Below are positions 7,713-15,687 of a DNA stretch of 64,000 nucleotides, piece after piece. The stretch spans positions 1-64,000 of the forward strand of contig CAJUCQ010000024.1 of assembly GCA_910584905.1 (NCBI GenBank), read 5' to 3'. The position numbers and the translations under genes are program-made. This stretch comes from an uncultured Muribaculaceae bacterium (lineage in GTDB: Bacteria > Bacteroidota > Bacteroidia > Bacteroidales > Muribaculaceae). Position 1 is the first letter of the stretch. Each line of letters starts with the position of its first letter. The notes under the pieces were generated by a model that was not told the DNA's origin, did no database searches, and saw only the letters and a list, made by a program, of their open reading frames with translations.

Positions 7713-10700
7713 TTAATCCGTGTCGGGCTTGTCTTCGGTGCGGACGCTGTCGGCGGCGGCATTCTTTCGTTTGCGCAAGAAACTGAAGATGTTGTCGAAG
7801 TCTTTGCGGAACATGATGCCGACGCCCTGCGTCGTCTGGGCCGTACGCAGATAGTAGTTTTGATCGTTATAGCGGTTGTAGGCTTTCAGACGCCATGAGC
7901 CGCGCTTGTTGAGCAGGTATTCGATGTCGAAATCGCCGACGAATTGGTTTGTGTTCAGCGATTTGTCGCGATACCCGAAGTTGCCGTTGAATAGCAGGCG
8001 GTTGTTGAGCAGACGCGAGCTCAGGGCCACGTCCACTTCCACGTCCGAGAAGTCGCCGCGGTCGCTCCTGAGGTTGGGGGCTATGCTCCAGTTCTCGCTG
8101 AGTTTTCCGAGCATACTCGACAGCTGGCTCGATATTGTCGACGAGGCGACGGAGAAGAGCTCGGAGCCCTTGGTCGTGGAGGCCATGTAGTCGGGGGTGT
8201 AGAAGCGGTTGAGGGCGAGGAGGTAGATAATCTGGCGGTTCATCATGTCGGAGGTGCTGACGATGCTCCTCACCTTTCGGTATGTGTCCTGAGTCAGAGT
8301 CGGGAATTCGAGGTCGAAGTCGATGTCGGGCTGTCGGATGTCGCCGGTCACTTTCATGAGGGCGTGGACCGGCACGTTCGTGCGGTTCAGTTCCTTGTCC
8401 TGAAGGAAACTTTCGTCGAGGTCGCTGAGGTTTGCGTTGACGGCGTAGTATGCCTGCAGGTTGGCTTCGGCGGCGTAGGGGTCGCCGCTGAACGAGATGG
8501 TGCTCCCCGGCTTGATTGTGAAGTCTTTGATTATTATGTCCTGAAGGGTGAAGTTGTAGCTTCCGCGGTCGAGAGTATAGTTGCCCCACATGTTTATCGA
8601 GTTGTCGATGGAGTGGTAGGTGAGGCGCATGTTGCCTTCGCCGTAAGCGCGGATTTCGTCGCCTCCGACGGGGTCCATCACGAGAGTCATTCGGGCTTCG
8701 GGGGTGATGGCTACGTGGATGTCCATGTTGTAGGCCGAAGGCTCGTCGGTCGAGGCGCTTCCTGAAGCAGTCATCAGTTTCCTTACGGCCTCGGGGAGAC
8801 TTGAAGCGGCCCGGCGGATTGAGTCGGCGGCGCTTTCGGGGGTGGCGTCGCGGAAGGTGATGAAGGAATATTCTTCGGCGTCAAGGCGGTCGGAAAGGAC
8901 GAAGGTGAAGGCTGAGCCGGCTGTTGTTGCCATATTTACGCCTATGTCAACCACGCCGGGGCGTCCTTGGATAGTGGCTCCGCCGTTGCCGTAGACGGTG
9001 CCGTACCAGTCGGGGTTTTGTTTCGACGTGCCGTTGAAGCAGAGGAAGTCGCGGGCGTCGGTGACGCGGAAGTCGAATACAGGTTCTTTGAAGAATGTGT
9101 GTGTGAGGTATCCGGCGAGTCGTGCGGTGTGGCCTTCGCGGTCGCGGATGGTGATGCCGCGGAGGTCGATGCGCCCGGGGGTGAGGATGATGGAGTCGGT
9201 GGCGTGGTAGCGGGTGTTGGTGATGTCGATGTTTATCCCGAGGTCTTCGGCGAGGATGCGGCCTGTCATGTCGATTTCCTTGAATGTGCCGAAGAGGTGT
9301 GCCTCGCCGGAGGCGTAGCCCGTGATGTCGGAGGCGAAGGCTTCCATGAAGGTCTCCATGAATCCGACGCGCACGTGGCGGGCCTCGAAATTGATGTCGA
9401 GGGCTTCGGTCAGGGGATATATGTCGCCGTAGATGCGCGAATGGAGTCCGTGCTCGGGTTCGATGATGTCGGCATCGAGGGTGAAGGCCTGTTTGGCATT
9501 GTCCCAAGCGGCTTCTATGTCGGCGTTGCCGAGGGTGCAGCGGTTGTAGCCGATGGAGTCGACGTGCAGGTCGGAGCACGTGAGCACGGGGTCTTTTGAC
9601 AGCAGGCGGCATGCGGTGAACGTGCCGGTGGCTTTGCCTCCGATAAGGGCTTTGTCGATTTCGAGGGTCTCGAATATCGGGAGCAGGCTCACGCCGTCGA
9701 GGCGCAGGGCAAGGCTGTCGGAGTCGAGTGCGCCGACGCGGCCGTCGGCGGCGATGTGCTGGTCGCCGGCATCGAGGCGGAAGCCGTCGACGGTGATTTC
9801 TTTCGCGGAGTAGGCGATGGAGGAGGGGCGTATGGCCCAGACGTCGTCGCCGAAGGTGATGCTTCCCGGATTGGTGCGCACGAGTGCCGCGAGGCTGTTG
9901 TCGGCGTCGCGCGACAGTTCGGCCGAGAGGTCGATGCTTCCGTTGATGGGTATTGTGCGGAGGATGGTCCAATCGGCTCGTGTGTCGATTTTGTTGTCGA
10001 CGGCCATGGCGCGGAGGTCGACTTTCATCTGTCCTTTTTTTGTGGGCATTTCGGTCGACACGAAGGCCGTGGCGCGCGCGGCGGCGCGGTCGAGCGATGC
10101 GTGCACCATCGTGCCTTGAATCAGCTTGTCGCCTTGGCGGAGATAGGGGGCGTCGACGAGCACGGATGCCGCGCCCGAGGGCCCGTGGATGAAGCCCGTG
10201 ATTTCGACCGGGTAGACCGGCACTACCGGCGCGCGGAAGAATTCGGCCACGGCGCTTGCGTCGCCGATTGTGAAATCGTAGGCAAAGTTGTTGGCGGCAT
10301 CCGGGGCGTCTGCGGCCCGGGGCGCGTTCACGAGCGCCGGGAGGGCCGTGCCGACGATTTCCTTGAGTTCGGCGGCGATGCGGGCGAATGAGTATCTGCC
10401 TTTTATCTCGCCGGAGATAATCGGCGACGACACCGTGATGTACGGCACGGCGCTGTGGGGCGAGGCTTGGATGTCGAGTTCGGCGATTTCAAGGGCGTCG
10501 CCGTCATTGCGCCGCCAGCTGAAGTCGCTTACGGCGATTTTCCCGGCCAGCGTGTCGGGGTTGCGGCCTTCAAGCTCGGCGCTGATGCGGGCGGAGATGT
10601 CGGAGCCTTCGTGGGGTGATGGCAGGCCGGCCGATTCGGGGCGGAAAGATGCGATTGTGCCGTTTAGTATCACGGCGGGGGCAATCGTCTTTAACCCTGT

Positions 10701-12308
10701 CGAGAAGGCGGCGTCGATTTTCGCCTGAAGGGCGCTGTTGTCGCTCTCAAGCGTGACGGAGCCTTCGTTGTTGCCGTCAAAGACGGCCGCGAGGGATATG
10801 TCGGCGAGTTTGCGGCCGCGGAATGTAATTTCCGATACAGCCACTGAAGCCTCGCCTGCGGGGATTTTATGCCGCGGGCTTCGGCGAAGCCGGGCTTCGG
10901 CGGCGGCCGTCACCGGCCCGAGGTCGCGGACTCCGGCGAGCGCTCCGACTTCGAGGGCTTCGAGGGTGGCTTCGATTCGGGCCTCCAAGGGGTTGAACTT
11001 GTTGTCGAGGCGGCCTTGGGCCTTGACGCTTGCGGCGCCGGCAAGCTTGCTTGTCAGCCGAGCCTCGGCTTCGGCGGCGCCGTTGCCTTCGATTGAGCCT
11101 GTGGCCGACAGTCTTATTGTGCCGAGGGTGGCGGCTGTGTTTCGGAGCTTTGCACCGACGGGGAGGGCTGGCATGCGTCGCAGGAGCTCATCCGGCGTGG
11201 CTTTCAGTTCAAGACTGCGCACCACCGCCGTCGGGAGCGATGCGGAGTCGGTTTTTTCGCTCACGGCGCCGCTCACGGTCAGCGAAAGGCGTTCGGGGGC
11301 ATTTGCGTCGAAGAGTCTGAATGTGTGGATTTCGCCGCCGTGGCTGTTGCCCGAGGCATCGAGTTCCATGCTCAGCACATCCGGGAAATTGCCGAGAGCG
11401 GGAACGAAAGCGCTGAAGTCGGCCGGACAAAGGGTGTTGACTCCTGCGGTCGATAGTTCTATCGGCCTGCGGTCAAGGGCCTCTGCGATCTTGCCGAACG
11501 CGGTCCATTCGATTTGTACAGGCGCAAAGGTCAGCGACGTGAAGGGCAGGCGTATCGACAGCCCCTCGGCCTTGGCGCCTGACTGATTGGCCGATAGCTT
11601 GGCCTTCAGTGATTTAAGTTCAAAGCCTGAGGCTTCGGCGAACGACATGTGGGCAATGTCGACGCGGTAGTTGTCGTTGGAAAGCCGCGGCACGTAGGCG
11701 TTCAGCTCGATATCGCGGACGCTGATATGCGAGGGGTCGAAAGCCGGGAGCGTCTCCGGCTCCGGGGCTTCGCGGGGCGGAACGGACAGCACGTCGTAGG
11801 TCAGTCGGCCGTCGAGCACGGCCACATTGCTTATCCGCAGGTCAAAGCGCGCGGGTTCTTTTTTCTTGCCGTCGCCTTTGAGGGCTTCTATGACCGGGGC
11901 TATGTTGAGCGGAGCGCCGGGCGCGGGGCGGCTGAGACGTGCGTCGATGCCTTCAAGCAGGGCATAGTCCACGATGATGCGCCCGGTGCGCAGAAAGTGA
12001 TACAACTCGAAGCGGGCCGATACCTGACGGACGGCAAGCATCGTGTCGGATGGTTCAACCGGGTTGACGAGAGCTATGCCAGCAAGCTCCAGACGGCTGA
12101 AAGGATGGATGTTAACGGCGCCTATCGTCACCGGGGCGCCCGTGAGGGCCGACAGCTCCCGCGAAGCCAGCCCGCGCAGTTTGTTCTGAACCACGGGCGT
12201 GGATAGGGCTGTGTAGACTCCCGCCGGAAGTAGAACTACCAGTAGCAGAAGCACCGAAACAACGGCGCGGAAGGCTGTCCATGCATGCGACAGTGACTGT
12301 TTTGTCAT
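7713..12308 (-). CDS. tamB: TamB-like translocation/assembly module protein
   Basis: This 1531-residue AsmA/TamB-type envelope protein is anchored by an N-terminal membrane helix (about 15-33, VLLLLVVLLPAGVY). It is followed by an AsmA-like start (LRGLASRELSALTGAPVTIG) and a very long repetitive beta-rich region. The conserved TamB C-terminal domain lies in about 1130-1480, with NNSINMWGNYTLDRGSYNFTL and PGSTISFSGDPY. In Proteobacteria TamB spans the periplasm and works with TamA in outer-membrane protein assembly or lipid transport; in Bacteroidetes the partner is less clear. A -7 box (TATATTTG) lies 30 bp upstream of the start. Likely first gene of a tamB-agcS unit. Confidence 0.88.
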   Translation of the reverse strand: MTKQSLSHAWTAFRAVVSVLLLLVVLLPAGVYTALSTPVVQNKLRGLASRELSALTGAPVTIGAVNIHPFSRLELAGIALVNPVEPSDTMLAVRQVSARFELYHFLRTGRIIVDYALLEGIDARLSRPAPGAPLNIAPVIEALKGDGKKKEPARFDLRISNVAVLDGRLTYDVLSVPPREAPEPETLPAFDPSHISVRDIELNAYVPRLSNDNYRVDIAHMSFAEASGFELKSLKAKLSANQSGAKAEGLSIRLPFTSLTFAPVQIEWTAFGKIAEALDRRPIELSTAGVNTLCPADFSAFVPALGNFPDVLSMELDASGNSHGGEIHTFRLFDANAPERLSLTVSGAVSEKTDSASLPTAVVRSLELKATPDELLRRMPALPVGAKLRNTAATLGTIRLSATGSIEGNGAAEAEARLTSKLAGAASVKAQGRLDNKFNPLEARIEATLEALEVGALAGVRDLGPVTAAAEARLRRSPRHKIPAGEASVAVSEITFRGRKLADISLAAVFDGNNEGSVTLESDNSALQAKIDAAFSTGLKTIAPAVILNGTIASFRPESAGLPSPHEGSDISARISAELEGRNPDTLAGKIAVSDFSWRRNDGDALEIAELDIQASPHSAVPYITVSSPIISGEIKGRYSFARIAAELKEIVGTALPALVNAPRAADAPDAANNFAYDFTIGDASAVAEFFRAPVVPVYPVEITGFIHGPSGAASVLVDAPYLRQGDKLIQGTMVHASLDRAAARATAFVSTEMPTKKGQMKVDLRAMAVDNKIDTRADWTILRTIPINGSIDLSAELSRDADNSLAALVRTNPGSITFGDDVWAIRPSSIAYSAKEITVDGFRLDAGDQHIAADGRVGALDSDSLALRLDGVSLLPIFETLEIDKALIGGKATGTFTACRLLSKDPVLTCSDLHVDSIGYNRCTLGNADIEAAWDNAKQAFTLDADIIEPEHGLHSRIYGDIYPLTEALDINFEARHVRVGFMETFMEAFASDITGYASGEAHLFGTFKEIDMTGRILAEDLGINIDITNTRYHATDSIILTPGRIDLRGITIRDREGHTARLAGYLTHTFFKEPVFDFRVTDARDFLCFNGTSKQNPDWYGTVYGNGGATIQGRPGVVDIGVNMATTAGSAFTFVLSDRLDAEEYSFITFRDATPESAADSIRRAASSLPEAVRKLMTASGSASTDEPSAYNMDIHVAITPEARMTLVMDPVGGDEIRAYGEGNMRLTYHSIDNSINMWGNYTLDRGSYNFTLQDIIIKDFTIKPGSTISFSGDPYAAEANLQAYYAVNANLSDLDESFLQDKELNRTNVPVHALMKVTGDIRQPDIDFDLEFPTLTQDTYRKVRSIVSTSDMMNRQIIYLLALNRFYTPDYMASTTKGSELFSVASSTISSQLSSMLGKLSENWSIAPNLRSDRGDFSDVEVDVALSSRLLNNRLLFNGNFGYRDKSLNTNQFVGDFDIEYLLNKRGSWRLKAYNRYNDQNYYLRTAQTTQGVGIMFRKDFDNIFSFLRKRKNAAADSVRTEDKPDTD

Positions 12309-12337
12309 CTTTGACGAGGCGAGGTCTTTGAAAAGTG

Positions 12338-12345
12338 CAAATATA
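12338..12345 (-). promoter_or_regulatory. -7 promoter box of tamB
   Basis: The minus strand reads TATATTTG (plus strand CAAATATA), a match to TAnnTTTG, 30 bp upstream of the tamB start. No good -33 TTTG was seen at the usual distance, so the assignment is moderate. Confidence 0.45.
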
Positions 12346-12350
12346 GGGCG

Positions 12351-12395
12351 AAGTTACGAAAAAAAATCCGAATTCTGCCCGAAAATTCGTAACTT
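12351..12395. repeat. 10-bp inverted repeat between divergent genes
   Basis: AAGTTACGAA (12351-12360) and TTCGTAACTT (12386-12395) form a perfect 10-bp inverted repeat with a 25-bp centre. The right arm overlaps the -7 box of the plus-strand gene, and the left arm lies just upstream of the tamB -7 box. It could be an operator acting on both promoters; this is inferred from position only. Confidence 0.55.
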
Positions 12396-12397
12396 TG
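12390..12397 (+). promoter_or_regulatory. -7 promoter box of the tandem membrane-protein genes
   Basis: TAACTTTG fits TAnnTTTG and lies 8 bp before the ATG at 12406. This placement argues for a start at 12406 rather than the longer open frame from 12328, which would run through the promoter. No clear -33 element was seen. Confidence 0.55.
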
Positions 12398-12405
12398 CTT
12401 CCGCA

Positions 12406-13962
12406 ATGCCAATCATCAGAAGTTTACAGCGTGGCCGCAGGCTTGCCGCGGCCGTATATTCTCTCACGGCCATAGCCTTTGCCGTGATGTATATCGCCAT
12501 GCCCTATCATTGCGATGATTTCTGGTATATGGGGCAGTTGATAGACTATGTGTTTTACGGCAAGGAGGGCTTTCCCGCGGGGGGCATCCTGAGCGTGATA
12601 CGCTGGCATTATCTCTACGACAATGCCCGTTTGGCCAATATCGTGTACGCCACGGTGATGCTGTTTCCGCGCTGGATACCGGCGATTGTCACCTCGCTCC
12701 TCTCGGCAGCGACGATTGTCATGCTGGCCCGCGTCGCCGGTCTCCGCCGCGACATGTGGAAGGGCGCCGTGTGGCTTTGCTTTCTCTATACTGTATTCCT
12801 GCCTTGGCCGGAATATCTTTTCGCCGTGTGCCATCAGTTCAACTATGCTTGGGCGGCGGCGCTCAGCCTCTTCGCAGTGTGTCTTTTCTTCCGCGAGGGA
12901 CGCACGCCCGTGTGGCTCATGGCCGTTACGGGGCTGCTTGCGGGCGCATGGCACGAGGGCTTCAGCGTGCCGCTTTTATGCGGCTTCGTTGTCGTGGCGC
13001 TTGTCCGGCGCGGGTGTTTTGCCGACGCTCCGCGTTTTGTGCTCCTTGCCTCATTGGCCGCAGGCATTGCGTGGCTCATGCTCGCACCTCCGTTTTTCGG
13101 TCGCGCCGACTCTCCGGCCCGCGCGTTGGCCGACCCGGACACGTGGCTGAGGTGTATGCGTTTCGACATTTTGTACACTCTCTTTGCCCTCATGGCTTTG
13201 GTCGCCGTGTTCATTCCCCGGGCTCGTCGGCGGCTCGTCTCTCCCCTGACGATTTTTCTGCTCGTCTCCGGCGGCTGTGCTTTCGGCATCCACATGCACG
13301 CCTTGTTTTGTCTGCGGGCGGGCTTTTGGGCCGAGCTTGCGGCGGTTGCGGGCATCGTGCGCCTGTGGCCCGCGCTGTTTGCGCCGTTGCGTGCGCCGCG
13401 CTTGTCGGCTGTTGCGGCGGCCGCGGCCGCCGGGTTTCTGGCGCTCCATCTGATTGTGGCCTGCGCGATGACCGTAATAATGAATCGTGAGTTCAACCGC
13501 ATTTTCGAGCGGTATATAGCCTCGCCCGACGGCAGGATTTTCGTCGACCTGACCCACGATTTCGAAGCTCCTCTATTGGCTCTCGGGAAGCCGTCGAGCC
13601 TCCATATGGAGACTGCGCTTGCATGGCATCTGAGGCCGCAGTTCCATGTAGCCAAGCCCTTGCTGGCCGTGCCTTCAGCGCTTGCCCGTGTCACCGGCGA
13701 TTCCGGCGAAGCCGTCGGCGGACGCCCCGGCTTGCGGCGCCTCGGCAATCTTTATTTCATCCCGGCTGACAAGACGGATTTCATGCGCGACCGCATGAGC
13801 TATATTCCCGTCACGGCCACATTCGGCGACACCGCCTTCGGGCGTTCGATAATGGCCGTTCCCTTTGTCTCGCAGGCCGACGGACAGGAGTATTTCTATA
13901 TCTTCATCGACGACCGCATGCCCTTCGCGCGCCTGCGGCCTATTAATGCTGTGGAATGGTAA
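12406..13962 (+). CDS. Polytopic membrane protein, DUF6056/GT-C-like (paralog 1)
   Basis: This 518-residue integral membrane protein has about ten to eleven hydrophobic segments and a hydrophilic C-terminal domain (about residues 360-518). After the first helix comes MPYHCDDFWYM, then IRWHYLYDNARLAN; WHEGFSVPL and APPFFGR follow. An acidic pair in the first external loop, many helices and a soluble tail recall GT-C glycosyltransferases and DUF6056 proteins, so lipid-linked sugar transfer is a reasonable but unproven guess. The start at ATG 12406 is preferred because a -7 box lies just upstream and a hydrophobic helix follows directly. The stop overlaps the start of its paralog by 7 bp, indicating translational coupling. 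Confidence 0.75.
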   Translation: MPIIRSLQRGRRLAAAVYSLTAIAFAVMYIAMPYHCDDFWYMGQLIDYVFYGKEGFPAGGILSVIRWHYLYDNARLANIVYATVMLFPRWIPAIVTSLLSAATIVMLARVAGLRRDMWKGAVWLCFLYTVFLPWPEYLFAVCHQFNYAWAAALSLFAVCLFFREGRTPVWLMAVTGLLAGAWHEGFSVPLLCGFVVVALVRRGCFADAPRFVLLASLAAGIAWLMLAPPFFGRADSPARALADPDTWLRCMRFDILYTLFALMALVAVFIPRARRRLVSPLTIFLLVSGGCAFGIHMHALFCLRAGFWAELAAVAGIVRLWPALFAPLRAPRLSAVAAAAAAGFLALHLIVACAMTVIMNREFNRIFERYIASPDGRIFVDLTHDFEAPLLALGKPSSLHMETALAWHLRPQFHVAKPLLAVPSALARVTGDSGEAVGGRPGLRRLGNLYFIPADKTDFMRDRMSYIPVTATFGDTAFGRSIMAVPFVSQADGQEYFYIFIDDRMPFARLRPINAVEW

Positions 13963-15590
13963 GCAATCGGATTCCCCGGCGCGGCGGTTTGTCCTTTGCC
14001 GTGTGCATGCTGACGGCCCTCGCTTTCGCAGTGATGTTCATCGCCATGCCGCATTGTATCGACGACTACTGGTATATGCAGTATATCACTCTGCATAAAC
14101 TTCACGGCGGCGAAGGCTTTCCGTGGGCAGGCATGGTCGACACTATCCGCTGGCACTATAATTACGACAATTTCCGTTTCGGCAACTGCCTTTTCACCGT
14201 GATGATAGGTTTGCCGCACGCGCTTGTCGCCGGCATGACGTCGGTAATCGTGCTTGTCAATCTGGTGCTTATGAGCGGTCTGGCGCGTTGTCGGCGCAGC
14301 GTCGCCGGCACGGTGTGGCTGTGTTTTCTTTTCACGGTGCTGTTGCCGTGGCGCGAGTTTATGGTGTCGCTGTGCTATCAGTTCAACTACATTTGGCCCG
14401 CAATGCTCGCCTTGTTTGCCCTCAGGCTCTTTTTCAGCGCCAAAGACTGTTCGCCGGGTGCGATGCTTCTTCTCGGCTTCTTCACCGGCTGGTGGCACGA
14501 AGGAGTCAGTGTGCCTTTGGCGCTTATGCTTGGTCTGAGCCTGCTGTGGCGCCCCGGGCGCTATTTCACCCCCGGACGCGTAGTCCTTCTTGCCGGTGTG
14601 CTCGGCGGCATCGCGCTACTCATGTCGGCGCCTCCGTTCTTCGACAGGGTCAACCGCGAGGAATCTCTCTTCGACGTGGCCTTGTGGGTGCGATGTCTGC
14701 GCCTTGAGCCTCTCACGCTGTGCTTCTGGATTGTCTATGCCGCCATGTTCGCGCGCCGTCGCAGCCGCAAGGCGGCAATGTCGACTTTTCTTGTTGCGTC
14801 CTTTGCGGCCACGGTCATAGCCCTCGGGTTACACCTGTCGACGCATTCCGGCTCGCGCGCCGGATGGTTCGGGCAGATTATTTCGATTATATGTATTGTG
14901 CGTTGTCTGCCGCTTGTATGTGTTTGTCGGGGGCGCGTGGCGGTGGTTGCCGCCCGTTGCGCCACTTCCGCGGTCGGGCTTTTCCTTGCGGCGCATCTCG
15001 TTGCGGCCGATGTCATGACCTTCAGGGTGCGCGCCGAAATCGAGGCCGGGCTTGAGGCTTGGAAGCGCTCGCCTGACGGCGTGTTTTTTGTCGACTACAC
15101 TGACGAGACCGAGGCCCCGGCCCTTGCGCTTGAAAAGCCAACCTACCGCTTCTTCACCGACGCATGGTGTCTCCGGCGCTACCCGTATTTTTGGGGCGAC
15201 AGCCGTCCTTTCCGGCCTGTTCCTGCCGAACTTGCCGAAGCGACGTCTGAGGCCGGGACGCCTGTCCCGGGCCACAAGGGACTGCGCAAGCTGAAATCCA
15301 CATATTTCATCTCGGCCGAAGACTTCGAATGCTCCCGACCCAAAGACGGAGTCCGCGGCGCCATCTCCTTCGGGCGGCTCGGCTCGCCGAGGCTGAGGGC
15401 CATACTGGCTTGGCGCTTCACCTCTCCGGCCGACGGGCGCGACTATTACTATCTTGTCATCGACGAACCCGTGCCCTTCGCATGGTTCGGAGGCATCAGG
15501 GCTATCGACTGGGAGGAATATCCCTCGGCCCGTCCTCGCCCGCGGACACGCATCGAGCGCTGGTGGGAGCGGACGCTCCCGGCCGAGTAG
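13956..15590 (+). CDS. Polytopic membrane protein, DUF6056/GT-C-like (paralog 2)
   Basis: This 544-residue membrane protein is clearly paralogous to the gene before it. It shares MPHCIDDYWYM, IRWHYNYDNFRFGN, WHEGVSVPL and APPFFDR at matching positions, then a soluble C-terminal region (about 360-544) with a similar ending. It begins inside ATGGTAA, the end of the upstream gene, so the two are almost certainly made together. A basic, proline-rich extension (PSARPRPRTRIERWWERT) at the C-terminus is absent from paralog 1. No catalytic family can be assigned with certainty; see the upstream entry for the GT-C idea. The pair ends at a strong bidirectional hairpin. Confidence 0.75.
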   Translation: MVSNRIPRRGGLSFAVCMLTALAFAVMFIAMPHCIDDYWYMQYITLHKLHGGEGFPWAGMVDTIRWHYNYDNFRFGNCLFTVMIGLPHALVAGMTSVIVLVNLVLMSGLARCRRSVAGTVWLCFLFTVLLPWREFMVSLCYQFNYIWPAMLALFALRLFFSAKDCSPGAMLLLGFFTGWWHEGVSVPLALMLGLSLLWRPGRYFTPGRVVLLAGVLGGIALLMSAPPFFDRVNREESLFDVALWVRCLRLEPLTLCFWIVYAAMFARRRSRKAAMSTFLVASFAATVIALGLHLSTHSGSRAGWFGQIISIICIVRCLPLVCVCRGRVAVVAARCATSAVGLFLAAHLVAADVMTFRVRAEIEAGLEAWKRSPDGVFFVDYTDETEAPALALEKPTYRFFTDAWCLRRYPYFWGDSRPFRPVPAELAEATSEAGTPVPGHKGLRKLKSTYFISAEDFECSRPKDGVRGAISFGRLGSPRLRAILAWRFTSPADGRDYYYLVIDEPVPFAWFGGIRAIDWEEYPSARPRPRTRIERWWERTLPAE

Positions 15591-15621
15591 ACGCCGCCGA
15601 GGTGCCGAAGAAGTCCTGAGT

Positions 15622-15662
15622 CGACGAAAAGAGGCGCGGAATTTCCGCGCCTCTTTTCGTCG
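15622..15662. terminator. Bidirectional terminator between convergent genes
   Basis: Perfect 19-bp arms (15622-15640 and 15644-15662) with a 3-nt loop. The stem has a GC core flanked by GAAAAG/CTTTTC, so A and T runs serve either strand. It serves the membrane-protein pair on the plus strand and malQ on the minus strand. Confidence 0.8.
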
Positions 15663-15687
15663 GTCTGCTGCTGTCTGAGCGGAAGGC

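Noticed and set aside
12328..12405. Longer N-terminus for the first membrane paralog
   Set aside because: It would translate the predicted promoter and inverted repeat; the start at 12406 gives an immediate hydrophobic helix matching paralog 2.
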